A stretch of 43,864 bases of DNA from Planctomicrobium piriforme (GTDB taxonomy: Bacteria > Planctomycetota > Planctomycetia > Pirellulales > UBA1268), in assembly GCA_945869735.1 (NCBI GenBank), contig CAMBPQ010000022.1:1-43864 (forward strand), in the 5' to 3' direction. Below, piece by piece: positions 32,406 to 41,146 of the stretch. Below the pieces are notes generated by a model, which saw only the letters and a program-made list of their open reading frames with translations, did no database searches and was not told where the DNA came from. Position numbers and translations under genes: made by a program. Position 1 is the first letter of the stretch. Each line of letters begins with the position of its first letter.

Positions 32406-33977
32406 GTGCATCACATCGCTCCCCTCACCGTCGGCCGCCGGTCCCATCAGTGTTGGCTCCTCTGCCTGGCCGTCGTCGCCGCCCTCTCCGGGCCGTGGTT
32501 CATCGCGACCGCGGCTCGTGCCGCCGATCCGGCCGGCGTACCGATCTTCAACGGCACGTCGCTCGAGGGCTGGGAAGGCCGGCCCGAGTTCTGGCGGGTC
32601 GAGGATGGCGCGATCGTCGGCCAGACCACGGCCGAGAATCCGACGAACGGCAACACGTTTCTCATCTGGCGGCAGGGCCTCGTCGACGATTTCGAACTCA
32701 CGCTCACCTACCGGCTGACCGGCGGTAACAGCGGAGTTCAATACCGCAGCAAGGACTTGGGCGACTTCGTGGTGAGCGGCTACCAGGGCGATTTCGAGGC
32801 CGGGCCAACCTACTCGGGCATTGTCTACGAGGAGAAGGGCCGGGGGATTCTCGCCAATCGGGGTGAACGGATCACCATCGCCGCCGACGGGACGAAGACG
32901 GCCGGCGAGCCGATCGGCACGACGGAGAACCTCCAGAAGGTCATCAAGCCAGGCGAGTGGAACGAGCTGCGGATCGTGGCCCAGGGACCGCGCCTCCGGC
33001 ACTTCATCAACGGCCAGCTGATGTCGGAGACGGTCGACGAAGAAATAGGCAAGCGGGCGACGCAGGGTGTGCTCGCGCTGCAGTTGCATGCCGGGCCGCC
33101 GATGAAGGCGGAGTTCAAAGACATCCGCCTCGCGCGGACGAAACTGACCGACGGCTCCAAGAAGCTCGTCCTCGTGGCCGGCCGCGCGAGCCACGGCCCT
33201 GGCGAGCACGAGTTCCGCGCCGGCGCCATGCTGCTCAAGAAATGCCTCGATGCGTCGTTCCCGCAGATCGTCTCCGAGGTCTCTACGGACGGCTGGCCCA
33301 CCGACCCGACCGCGTTTGACAATGCCGATGCGATTTTCTTTTTCGCCGACGGCGGTGGCGGCCACCCGGTGATCCAGAGCAACCGGCTCGCTCAGATCGA
33401 CGCGTTGGCGAAGCGGGGCGTCGGCATCGCCTGCCTGCACTACGCCGTCGAGGTGCCGAAGGAGAAAGGTGGCCCCGAGTTTCTCAACTGGATGGGGGGC
33501 TATTTCGAGCCCCACTGGTCGGTCAACCCGGTCTGGAAACTCGCCCAGACACAACTCGCCGAGGGCCACCCCATCACCCGCGGCGTACAGCCCTTCGAGA
33601 CCCAGGACGAGTGGTATTACCACATGCGGTTTCGCGAGCCACCCGCGGGCGTGACGATGATTCTCACGGCCGTTCCGCCCGACGACACCCGGACGCGGTC
33701 CGACGGGCCCCACAGCAACAACCCGACGGTGCGGTCCGAAAAGGGAAGCCGTGAAGCCCTCGCCTGGGCCTACGAGCGGCCGGATGGTGGCCGCGGCTTC
33801 GGCTGCACCGGCGCCCACTTTCACAAGAACTGGGCCGACGAGAACTTCCGTACGCTGATGCTCAACGCGCTGGTGTGGACGACCGGCCTCGACGTGCCGA
33901 CCACTGGCGTGCATTCACCCATCACGCCAGACGACCTCGTGGCGAATCTCGATGACAAACAGCCGAAGACGAAATAG
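32406..33977 (+). CDS. DUF1080 (3-keto-disaccharide hydrolase) plus ThuA-like protein
   Basis: 523 residues from GTG 32406 (GAGG seven nt upstream). Export signal at about 15-40 ([25 protein letters not shown]). Domain 1, about 45-245, is the concanavalin-like DUF1080 fold: [56 protein letters not shown]. Domain 2, about 253-505, is ThuA-like: [69 protein letters not shown]1080 proteins include 3-keto-disaccharide hydrolases, and ThuA belongs to trehalose use through 3-keto sugars. The fusion suggests processing of oxidised glycosides outside the cytoplasm. A ferredoxin gene follows by 27 nt. Confidence 0.88.
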   Translation: MHHIAPLTVGRRSHQCWLLCLAVVAALSGPWFIATAARAADPAGVPIFNGTSLEGWEGRPEFWRVEDGAIVGQTTAENPTNGNTFLIWRQGLVDDFELTLTYRLTGGNSGVQYRSKDLGDFVVSGYQGDFEAGPTYSGIVYEEKGRGILANRGERITIAADGTKTAGEPIGTTENLQKVIKPGEWNELRIVAQGPRLRHFINGQLMSETVDEEIGKRATQGVLALQLHAGPPMKAEFKDIRLARTKLTDGSKKLVLVAGRASHGPGEHEFRAGAMLLKKCLDASFPQIVSEVSTDGWPTDPTAFDNADAIFFFADGGGGHPVIQSNRLAQIDALAKRGVGIACLHYAVEVPKEKGGPEFLNWMGGYFEPHWSVNPVWKLAQTQLAEGHPITRGVQPFETQDEWYYHMRFREPPAGVTMILTAVPPDDTRTRSDGPHSNNPTVRSEKGSREALAWAYERPDGGRGFGCTGAHFHKNWADENFRTLMLNALVWTTGLDVPTTGVHSPITPDDLVANLDDKQPKTK

Positions 33978-34004
33978 CCCCCTGCCCCACAAAAGGATTC
34001 CGTG

Positions 34005-34361
34005 ATGCCCCTGCTGACAGTCGAAGAAAAGGGTTCGTTCGAGGTTCCGGCCGGCAAGCGGCTGGTCAACGCACTTGTCGACGAGTGCGGAATCGACCAG
34101 TTGCATGCCTGCGGCGGCGTGGCCCGCTGCACAACCTGCCGAGTCGAGTTTGTGGCGGGCGAGCCGACAAGAATGACGCAGGCGGAGAAAGACGTGCTGG
34201 CCGCCAAGGGAATCACGACGCCGGGCCTGCGGCTCTCCTGCCAGATCGCCTGCGACGCCGACATGACCGTCCGCGTGATCAGCCGTCTGGAGGGCTCAGG
34301 CCGCAAGGACTGCGGACACCGCCCGGCCGACGAGATCCAGCCCCCGCCTACCTGGGCGTGA
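34005..34361 (+). CDS. [2Fe-2S] ferredoxin, adrenodoxin-like spacing
   Basis: 118 residues from ATG 34005 with AGGA seven nt upstream; a GTG immediately before is an alternative. Cluster ligands are C36-x5-C42-x2-C45 and a distant C79 (RLSCQ). The CxxxxxCxxC spacing is that of adrenodoxin-type rather than plant-type ferredoxins. The beta-grasp start reads LLTVEEKGSFEVPAGKRLVNAL. It is soluble and has no signal peptide. The 27-nt distance after the exported DUF1080-ThuA gene suggests co-transcription, but the two should sit in different compartments. Its reductase partner is not in the window. Followed by repeat family B. Confidence 0.9.
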   Translation: MPLLTVEEKGSFEVPAGKRLVNALVDECGIDQLHACGGVARCTTCRVEFVAGEPTRMTQAEKDVLAAKGITTPGLRLSCQIACDADMTVRVISRLEGSGRKDCGHRPADEIQPPPTWA

Positions 34362-34379
34362 GCCCGCGCGGAAAACGAG

Positions 34380-34540
34380 ATCACATCCCACTTTGGTGTC
34401 TCGACGGCTCAGGGGCGGCAAAAGTCTCGTCGCTCTATCGCCGCGGCGGCTCAGCGCTCCTCGAGCGTTCGACGACCCCCTTCGCCTCGTCTTCGGGTTT
34501 GCCAAGTCGTCGCTGCAGCTATTCCGGATGCGCTCTGGGC
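34380..34540 (-). repeat. Dispersed repeat family B, copy 3
   Basis: This fills the 179-nt gap between the convergent ferredoxin and EboF-like genes. Its core 34419-34452 is the perfect 34-nt reverse-complement match to 14084-14117. Outside the core it matches copy 2 and, more weakly, copy 1. It is in the opposite orientation to copy 2 relative to the window. Confidence 0.72.
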
Positions 34541-35914
34541 TCACGCCACGCCGAAGAGGCTCGTCACGATGCCGGCGATGTCGGGCATCGCAAGCGATGC
34601 GGCGGTGGTGACGTCGGGCCGTGACGCGATGAAGATCGTCTCGTGAGGGTTTGCGGGGTCGACCGCGCCGTGCGAGCCCTTCACAAGTGACGGATCGAGC
34701 GGGATCGCGATCTTCGGGAGTTGCGTGCGATCGAGGTGGAGTTCCAGCGGGTCGTAGCCGGGCTTCCGGTGGATGTCGATCGTGCGGGCAAAGGACGGGG
34801 CCTTCGCGTCGTCGAGCCAGTAGCGGTAGGTCTGCCAGCCGTCGAGCGTGCTCTCGACTACGACATCGCCGCAGCGATTCGCCGCGGCGGCCTGCGAACG
34901 CGGTACAAGGCCGGCAGTGACGAGATCGTTCCCCGTGAGAACGCGACCCACCCCTGCCCTGCCCCGAAACAGCGCCGCCACGTCAGCAACGAGGCAGGCG
35001 TCGGCCGGATCGCGGAGATACACGTGACTGATCTGGTGGTCGGCCAGCGCCCACGCTCGGCTCGCGGCATGGTCGAGCAACTCGCCATCGGCCGTGTCGC
35101 AAACGGCGAGGAGGCCCGCTTCGCGAAGGATGCGATTGGGATGGATTGCGTGGGTCACGGGCCGGATCCGGTATTCGCCCGCGACCAGCACGGTGAGGTG
35201 GTTCCGTCCAACCAGGCCGCCGAAATCCTCGACGAGTGTGCCGATCTCGGCGTCGAGTTCCCCGCAGGCAGCGAGGGCCGGCGGGCTATCGGGACCGGTG
35301 CGTTGGGCGGCGTAGTCGAGGTGCGGCAGGTAGACGCAGGCAAACTGTGGCGGTGCCCCGCGCGACGCCTCGATAAAACTCCTCGCGATCCACCGCGACG
35401 ACTCGATGCCCGCCACCGGCCCCCAGAACTTGTGCAGCGGAAACTCGCCGAGCCGCTCTCGCAGCGCGGCGTACAGCGGCTCGGGGTTGGTGTGGCACCA
35501 CATCGTCTCGGTGCCATCGGGGTTGTGTTTCGGCGCGGGGAGGCAGACGAGGTCGGCGGTGGCGTGCTTCGACTGGAGTAGGAACCACGCGGCCGTGCGG
35601 AGCTCAGGCCGGGTCTTCTTGAGCTGGTCCCAGAGTCGTGGCACTCGGTGGACCGCGTCGGGGCTGATCCACATCTCGAGGTGCTGCGTGCCGCGGTCGA
35701 AGAGCCCGTTGGCAACAATGCCGTGATCGGCGGAAAGCGTGCCCGTCGTGAGCGTGGCCTGCACCGGGCAGGTCAGAGCCGGAAACCCCGGCGCGAGCGG
35801 AATCGACCGGCCGGCGGCGGCGAGGCCGGCGAGCACCGGCATCCGCGCAAGGTCCTCGGCTCGAAGCCCGGGGATCGAGAGCAACAGCACATGCGGGGCG
35901 GGCGCCTTCGTCAT
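34541..35914 (-). CDS. Alkaline-phosphatase-superfamily protein, EboF/NPP-like
   Basis: 457 residues, cytoplasmic by lack of a signal. It resembles nucleotide pyrophosphatase/phosphodiesterases: the nucleophile loop is GFPALTCPVQATLTTG (T48), then SADHGIVANGLF, CVYLPHLDYAAQRTG and VLVAGEYRIRPVTHAIHPNRILREAGLL. The first metal aspartate of the family, usually in a D-G-L/M context, is replaced: SIPGLRAEDL. As far as I recall the EboF proteins of ebo clusters share this change and the HGIVANG motif. It is last of four minus-strand genes (12 nt after the TIM barrel), with an EboC-like prenyltransferase two genes upstream. Substrate unknown. Confidence 0.82.
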   Translation of the reverse strand: MTKAPAPHVLLLSIPGLRAEDLARMPVLAGLAAAGRSIPLAPGFPALTCPVQATLTTGTLSADHGIVANGLFDRGTQHLEMWISPDAVHRVPRLWDQLKKTRPELRTAAWFLLQSKHATADLVCLPAPKHNPDGTETMWCHTNPEPLYAALRERLGEFPLHKFWGPVAGIESSRWIARSFIEASRGAPPQFACVYLPHLDYAAQRTGPDSPPALAACGELDAEIGTLVEDFGGLVGRNHLTVLVAGEYRIRPVTHAIHPNRILREAGLLAVCDTADGELLDHAASRAWALADHQISHVYLRDPADACLVADVAALFRGRAGVGRVLTGNDLVTAGLVPRSQAAAANRCGDVVVESTLDGWQTYRYWLDDAKAPSFARTIDIHRKPGYDPLELHLDRTQLPKIAIPLDPSLVKGSHGAVDPANPHETIFIASRPDVTTAASLAMPDIAGIVTSLFGVA

Positions 35915-35926
35915 AACACGATCAAC

Positions 35927-36775
35927 CTATCCAGATTCGGTGCCAGGCACCGTTTGTTGCAGAATGGAGGCGGACTGCCGCGCAGTCTCGCGCCAGCAAT
36001 GCGACTGTCGGGGGAGTTCCACGTGGAGGCCACCACGATAGCCGACCGCGGCGAGGGCGGCGACCGCGGCTGCAAGATCGACGTCGCCCGTGCCCAGCGG
36101 CAGGTGCTCATGCCGGCAGGCGAGCATGTCGTCGACGTGGACGTTGGCGACGAGGCCTTTCCACGGCGCGAGGTGCGTCGCGAACGGTCGTTCGCCCATG
36201 CATTCCATGTGGCCGATGTCGACGGTGAGCCGCAGAGGCCCGGGGTGGCCGAGCCGGTCGAAGAGCCGCCCCGCGCGGACGAGCGTGTCGATAAACATCC
36301 CCGGCTCGGGCTCGAACGAGACGATCATGCCGCGGCGGGCCGCGTGGTCGATGATGGCGGCCAGGCCGCCACTCAGCCTGGTCCAGACCGTGTCGGCTGG
36401 GGCTGAGTCACGGACGATACCCGACCAAAGCGAGACCCCCTCCGCGTCGAGGTCGGCGGCGACGTCGATTGCCCGCCGAGTGAAGTCGACGCGGCGGGCC
36501 CGCGCGTTCGGATCCGACGAGACAAGCGTCGGTTCGTGCTTGACTGCGGCGTCGAGTAGATGCCTGGCCCCCGTTTCGACGACGCACGTCATGCCGGCGG
36601 CGGCCAGGGCCTTTCGCCAGCGGGCGACGCGGGTCGGCCGGTCGTCCGCGAAGGGATCGATCGTGTGGTGGTCGAGCGTGATCGCAAGCGACCGATAGCC
36701 GAGGTCACGGAGCACCGGGATCGCATCGAGGGGATCGACGTCGCCGACGCTGTTGGTGCTGTAGCCGAGTCGCAT
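35927..36775 (-). CDS. TIM-barrel sugar-phosphate isomerase/epimerase-like protein
   Basis: 282 residues of the xylose-isomerase-like/AP-endonuclease-2 TIM-barrel superfamily. Visible: MRLGYSTNSVGDVDPLDAIP at the start, SLAITLDHHTIDPF, GMIVSFEPEPGMF with the metal glutamate, LTVDIGHMECMGE, VANVHVDDMLACRHEHLPLGTG with metal histidine and aspartate, and a final GLHVELPRQ with glutamate. Metal ligands are therefore present, so it should be an active isomerase or epimerase. The substrate cannot be told. It lies between the EboF-like and EboC-like genes, 36 nt after the latter; it may take the place of EboE, also a TIM barrel, but it is much shorter than the EboE proteins I recall. Confidence 0.82.
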   Translation of the reverse strand: MRLGYSTNSVGDVDPLDAIPVLRDLGYRSLAITLDHHTIDPFADDRPTRVARWRKALAAAGMTCVVETGARHLLDAAVKHEPTLVSSDPNARARRVDFTRRAIDVAADLDAEGVSLWSGIVRDSAPADTVWTRLSGGLAAIIDHAARRGMIVSFEPEPGMFIDTLVRAGRLFDRLGHPGPLRLTVDIGHMECMGERPFATHLAPWKGLVANVHVDDMLACRHEHLPLGTGDVDLAAAVAALAAVGYRGGLHVELPRQSHCWRETARQSASILQQTVPGTESG

Positions 36776-36811
36776 ACCGGGAATCGGCGGGCTGCCGTGC
36801 CGCCGCGAGGG

Positions 36812-37732
36812 TCAGGTAGGGGAAACGAGCCGGCGGCCCAGCAGGAAGAAGGCCAGAAGGAGAAGCACGACGACGGCCCACGATTCGCCGCACGCCGCGA
36901 GCACGAGCACGGCGTCAAACGTGATGATCGACATGATTGCGTTGCCCACCGCGGCCCGCACACGGCCGGGCGACGGATCAGCGATCCCGACCGCGGCCCG
37001 CAGGACGACGGAGGCCGCGAGGATGCCCCAGAGCGTCAGCCAGGTGGTGGCGGGAATCCGCGTGCCGGCGAGGCCGATGCCTTCGCGGTACGGCAGCCAG
37101 ACGTAACCCGCGGCGATGGCGAGGCCGGCGAGCATCGCGACGGTCCCCGGCCCCAGTGTCGCTCCGCGGCTGCGGCCCGCTTCGTCCCGCGCGTAGAGCG
37201 TGATGCCCGCCACGTAGACCGCCATGCCCACGGGAATCAGCCATTCATGCGTGTCTGACGGTCCACCCGCGGCGGTCATTCCCAGCAGCCAGTTGAGGCC
37301 GCGACAGGCTCCCATCACGACCGGCCCCGCCGCCGTCTTCTTCGCATGTCGATCGTAGAGCCAGACGGTCGCCGTCAGAGCCGCGCCGACGAATGCCGGC
37401 CACGGCGTGTTGGCAACGACCGCCGCTCCACAGGCCGCCGCTGCGCCGATCGCCATCAGTAGATTTCCGATCGCGGCCGCGCGGCCGACCTCAATCGCCC
37501 CGCTCGGCAGCGGCCGCTCGGGCCGTTCGACGCGGTCGATCGCGAGATCGTAGACGTCGTTGAGCACCATTCCAGCAGCGTAGAAGCAGAGCGAGGCCAC
37601 CACCACGAGCCAACAGGCCGGCGGCGGCCAATCGACCGCCGTCAGCCCCGCACAGACGAGGAAGCCTGCAAGCGAATCCGCCGCGGCCGTGGCCAGATTC
37701 GGAAGCCGCACGAGCCGGAGCCAGTGCACCAT
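36812..37732 (-). CDS. UbiA-family prenyltransferase, EboC-like
   Basis: 306 residues with about eight or nine membrane helices. The first Asp-rich motif is NDVYDLAIDRVERPERP at 58-74; the second aspartate site is LYDRHAKKT followed by GPVVMGACRGLNWLLG. UbiA enzymes move isoprenyl groups to aromatic or other acceptors in the membrane. The short length and the C-R-G-L-N-W segment fit EboC of ebo clusters, which is needed for export or maturation of various secondary metabolites and pigments. It starts 2 nt after the upstream TIM-barrel stop, so co-translation is likely. Substrate unknown. Confidence 0.85.
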   Translation of the reverse strand: MVHWLRLVRLPNLATAAADSLAGFLVCAGLTAVDWPPPACWLVVVASLCFYAAGMVLNDVYDLAIDRVERPERPLPSGAIEVGRAAAIGNLLMAIGAAAACGAAVVANTPWPAFVGAALTATVWLYDRHAKKTAAGPVVMGACRGLNWLLGMTAAGGPSDTHEWLIPVGMAVYVAGITLYARDEAGRSRGATLGPGTVAMLAGLAIAAGYVWLPYREGIGLAGTRIPATTWLTLWGILAASVVLRAAVGIADPSPGRVRAAVGNAIMSIITFDAVLVLAACGESWAVVVLLLLAFFLLGRRLVSPT

Positions 37733-37734
37733 GA

Positions 37735-38601
37735 TTACGTCAACTCCACGCCAGCCGCCGCGGCGACGGCAAGCAGGTGCGACCGCGCGGCGCGGGCCGC
37801 CTCGTCGGGACGATCGCGGTAGGGATAGAGTTCGACGGTGATCCAGATGTCGGGGGTATGGAGGGCGATGGCGCGGAGCACGGCCGCGAAGTCAATCGCC
37901 CCCTCACCCGGGACGAGGTGGTGGTGGACGCGGCTCCCCGCGATGTCCTCGAAGTGGTAGTGCCGGGTGTGGGCTTTCATCCGCGGCACCCACTCGGCCG
38001 GATCCTCGCTCACGCAGTAGGCGTGGCCGATGTCGAAGTTGAGACCGAGCGAGGGATGGTTCACACGTTCTGCAAACTCGATGTACTGCCCGAACTTCTC
38101 GATCAGCAGCCCCGGCTCGGGCTCGATAAGCAGCGTCACGCCGCATTCCGCGGCGATGTCGAGCACCGGCATGATCTCGTCGTAAAAGATGTCAGTCGCC
38201 TCCGCTCGGGTCTGGCCCGGCTGCAGTTCGCCCCCTGGCTCGGTCGAGATGCACGGCGCCCCGAGCTCGGCGGCCAGCTTCAAAGCCCGCTTCGTGTGCT
38301 CACGGCGGATTGCCCGGTAGTGCGGGTCGGGATCAGTCCACCCGGGATGCCAGTAAGGCTGCCGCGGGTCGGCGATCGCGTTCATCATGAACGCGTTGAT
38401 GTTGGAGATCGCGAGGCCGCTCGTACGAAGGGCCTCGCGGATCGAGTCCTTCTGCACACCGAGCAGACCGGCCGGCCATGCATGCGGCACGTCGGCGAGA
38501 AGTTCGATGCCCGCATAGCCGAAGCCGGCGATGCGTTCGATCGCCTGTTCCACGGGCACGTCGAGGTAGGCGTTGGAACTGAAGGCGAGACGGAGTGGCA
38601 T
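37735..38601 (-). CDS. TIM-barrel sugar-phosphate isomerase/epimerase (second)
   Basis: 288 residues, same superfamily as the gene at 35927 but not a close duplicate. Motifs: MPLRLAFSSNAYLDVPVEQAIERIAGFGYAGIELLADVPH, ISTEPGGELQPGQ, VTLLIEPEPGLLIEKFGQY with a metal glutamate, LGLNFDIGHAYCVSEDP, HYHFEDIAGSRVHHHLVPGEGAIDF with the metal histidine/aspartate pair, and WITVELYPYRD with the last glutamate. All ligands are present. It is the first gene of the four-gene ebo-like cluster. Two TIM barrels in one short cluster suggest successive isomerisation or epimerisation of one carbohydrate-like metabolite, which is inference. Confidence 0.85.
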   Translation of the reverse strand: MPLRLAFSSNAYLDVPVEQAIERIAGFGYAGIELLADVPHAWPAGLLGVQKDSIREALRTSGLAISNINAFMMNAIADPRQPYWHPGWTDPDPHYRAIRREHTKRALKLAAELGAPCISTEPGGELQPGQTRAEATDIFYDEIMPVLDIAAECGVTLLIEPEPGLLIEKFGQYIEFAERVNHPSLGLNFDIGHAYCVSEDPAEWVPRMKAHTRHYHFEDIAGSRVHHHLVPGEGAIDFAAVLRAIALHTPDIWITVELYPYRDRPDEAARAARSHLLAVAAAAGVELT

Positions 38602-38650
38602 GGGTTGGTTTCCAGCGGATCGATCCGGGAAGAAGTGTAGCCTCCGCCCG

Positions 38651-38872
38651 TCACGGCCACAGGACGATGCGTTGCTCCAGCCATGCCGGCCTGACGGGCA
38701 GGCGGTCGAGCTCCGTGTAATACATCGCCGCCGGGTTCACGCCACCAGCCTCCATCCGCTCGATGTGGAGGGCCACGAAATCGAGGCGGCGAAGCATGGG
38801 CAGCATGCCACACCACACGGCGGCGAAGCCGATCACGACCATAAGAAGCCGCACGCAGGGCCGCATCGTCAT
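38651..38872 (-). CDS. Small membrane protein coupled to YeiH-type transporter
   Basis: 73 residues. One hydrophobic helix at about 7-26 ([21 protein letters not shown]), then a polar tail ([34 protein letters not shown]). The ATG lies in an ATGA overlap with the upstream transporter stop (38869-38872), which is the main reason to believe it is a gene. It might assist or regulate the transporter. The short polar tail has no known motif. The family is unknown to me. Confidence 0.6.
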   Translation of the reverse strand: MTMRPCVRLLMVVIGFAAVWCGMLPMLRRLDFVALHIERMEAGGVNPAAMYYTELDRLPVRPAWLEQRIVLWP

Positions 38873-40263
38873 GGCTCCACCGCCTTGCGAAACAGCCAGC
38901 CAAACGTGACGCTCGCCATGGCGAGCGTGAGCACGAGGTTCAGCAGCTGCCCGCCGACGTAGAGCACGAGCGGCCGGCCACTGGCGAGCACGGGCGTGAG
39001 CTCACGGAAGTTGGTCTGTAGCCCCATGCAGACGAAGCCCGCGCAGAACAGCCATCCCCGGAGCCGCGACGTAAAGCCCGTCGTCGTACCGTCGATCCAG
39101 AGGGCATTCACTGGAGAGAGGCTGAAGAGCCACGAGCAGACGAGTGACGCCAGAAGAAATCCAGCGATGAACCGGGGAAACCGTCGCCCGGCCTCTGCGA
39201 GGAGGGATCCCTGCCGCGGGCCCGCTTCGCGATCGACCCAGCCGGCCCAGTAAACGGCGACCGCGAACGCGATCACGCCGATCATCGAGTTTTGGATCAT
39301 CTTCACCGTGGCCGCGACCTCGCCCGCTTCCTTGCCGAGCGACTCACCCGCCGCCACCACCGCGCCCGTCGCATCGATCGTGCCCCCGAGCCACGCGCCG
39401 CCCACGATCGGGTCGAGGCCTAGCCAGTCGATGACGGGCGGCATCGCCACCATCATGATCACCGTGAAAAATAGCGACAGACCAATCGCGAGCGACAGTT
39501 CTTCCTTTTTGGCCCGGCAGGCGGCCCCCGTGGCGATGGCCGCCGAGACGCCGCATACCGACATGTCGGCCGAGATGACCATACACAGCGACTTCGAGGG
39601 GATCTTCAGGACGTGCACACCGCACCAATACGTGACGACGAGCACGATCGGCGTGACCACCCACGACGTGAGCACGCCGGGCAGACCGAGTTCGAGTAGC
39701 CGGCTGAAGAGCACCTCGGCCCCGAAGATCACGAGGCCCGTCTTGATAAAGAACTCACCCATGAGCGCCGGCCGGAGCCATGGCGCCACGCCGACGACGT
39801 TGCCGATCACAATCCCGAGCAGCAGCGCCCAGAGCGGATACTCGAGGTTGTAGAAGTGCACGAGTTTCTGCGCCGCAAGCAAATAGGCACCGCACGCGAG
39901 CCCTGCGACCGCCGCCGACCCGGGAAGTAGTTGCGCGGCCGATTGGCCACCGAGGACCGCGCCACCCACGGCGACGAGTAGCACCCATCCCATACCGAGC
40001 ACGATCGGCAACGCGATGTTTCGCCCCTGCTTATCGCGGATAGCTTCGAGCGGCGATGAATCCCAGGTCTGCGGCTTGTCGATCGTGGCCGCCAGCGGCG
40101 TCGGCCAGCCCTTCGGCCATCTCGCGCGGCTCGCCGGCTCGTCCGCCGGTCGGGCGAGCGACGTGACCGCGAGGGCCAGCAACACGATCGAAAGCCCAAT
40201 GAGCGTGGCGACAACGTCCTCGTGAAGGCGAAGGCGCTGGGCCGGGATCGCGGTAGCGTTCAA
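38869..40263 (-). CDS. YeiH/UPF0324-type putative sulfate exporter
   Basis: 464 residues, longer than E. coli YeiH (about 350) because of an N-terminal extension of about 100 residues with its own TM helix ([20 protein letters not shown]) and a hydrophilic linker. The YeiH core has about ten helices: [67 protein letters not shown]. The central repeat and GTIDATGAV stretch are characteristic of this family, proposed to export sulfate or related anions. No sulfur-metabolism genes sit next to it. A small coupled protein follows, and the ABC-2 permease ends 9 nt upstream. Confidence 0.88.
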   Translation of the reverse strand: MNATAIPAQRLRLHEDVVATLIGLSIVLLALAVTSLARPADEPASRARWPKGWPTPLAATIDKPQTWDSSPLEAIRDKQGRNIALPIVLGMGWVLLVAVGGAVLGGQSAAQLLPGSAAVAGLACGAYLLAAQKLVHFYNLEYPLWALLLGIVIGNVVGVAPWLRPALMGEFFIKTGLVIFGAEVLFSRLLELGLPGVLTSWVVTPIVLVVTYWCGVHVLKIPSKSLCMVISADMSVCGVSAAIATGAACRAKKEELSLAIGLSLFFTVIMMVAMPPVIDWLGLDPIVGGAWLGGTIDATGAVVAAGESLGKEAGEVAATVKMIQNSMIGVIAFAVAVYWAGWVDREAGPRQGSLLAEAGRRFPRFIAGFLLASLVCSWLFSLSPVNALWIDGTTTGFTSRLRGWLFCAGFVCMGLQTNFRELTPVLASGRPLVLYVGGQLLNLVLTLAMASVTFGWLFRKAVEP

Positions 40264-40272
40264 AGCGTGTGC

Positions 40273-41091
40273 TCAACTGGAGGCGGAGCGGTAGGCGGCG
40301 AGCGCCCGCTGAAACACGATGCGCGACACCACGAGTGCCGCCACCGCGGCGATGACGGCGGCCGCCACGCCTATCCATGTCTGACCTGTGAATGGCTGGG
40401 CGATGACGCGTGCCGGCACGTTCACCACGAGCAGGATCGGGATCACGAACGTGCAGAGCATCCGCAGCGGGCTTCCCCAGGGACCGGAGTAGATCTCAGC
40501 GGGATACCGCGAAAAGTTTGTGATGTAGAACCAGAAATCGTAAAGGCTCTGATTGCGCCCCATGAGGATCGTCGCCGCGGCGAGCATGATCACGAAGCCG
40601 TAGAGAATCGCCACACCGCAGATGATCAGGAGCGGGTAGAGCAGCCACGCCACCGGCGGCGGCGCGTAGTCCATCCGAGGAACGGCCCACGCCAGGAGCC
40701 CCACGCCGACCAACCCGTTGGCGAGCGCCGAGAAGTCGACGCGGTGCATCGACAGCAGAAACTGGGCGTCGAGCGGCTGCACGAGCACGGCATCGAGCCC
40801 GCCGGTGCGGACCATCTCGGTCAGTTCCTCGGCGCTCGGCATGAAGAAGGCCTGCACGATCGCGTTGATGATCATCCCGGTCGCCACGAAGGCGAAGAAC
40901 GGCTCCTTCGACCAACCCGTCCCCTTGCCGATCTCGGGTGTGAACGTGAACACGAGCAGGTAAAACGCGAGGTTCATCGACATCCACCCCAGACTCGTGA
41001 CGCACTCCAGGATGAAATTGGCCCGAAACGTCATATCCCGGACTAAACACGCCCGCGCAAACGTCAGGAAAATAGCGAAATAGCGATTCAC
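40273..41091 (-). CDS. ABC-2 type permease (second subunit)
   Basis: 272 residues with six predicted TM helices. Start MNRYFAIFLTFARACLVRDMTFRANFILE, then VATGMIINAIVQAFF, VQPLDAQFLLSMHR (the cytosolic coupling region), LLYPLLIICGVAILYGFVIML and TFVIPILLVVNVPARVI. The sequence type, with an 'VQPLD' element in both permeases, matches the DUF990-like ABC-2 permease pairs. It forms an exporter with the permease at 41147 and the ATPase at 42013. Cargo unknown. It follows its partner by 55 nt. Confidence 0.85.
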   Translation of the reverse strand: MNRYFAIFLTFARACLVRDMTFRANFILECVTSLGWMSMNLAFYLLVFTFTPEIGKGTGWSKEPFFAFVATGMIINAIVQAFFMPSAEELTEMVRTGGLDAVLVQPLDAQFLLSMHRVDFSALANGLVGVGLLAWAVPRMDYAPPPVAWLLYPLLIICGVAILYGFVIMLAAATILMGRNQSLYDFWFYITNFSRYPAEIYSGPWGSPLRMLCTFVIPILLVVNVPARVIAQPFTGQTWIGVAAAVIAAVAALVVSRIVFQRALAAYRSASS

Positions 41092-41146
41092 GGCTGGGGC
41101 AACCCCTCCTGGATTCCTTGATCGCGGTCTGATTCCGTCCGCATGC

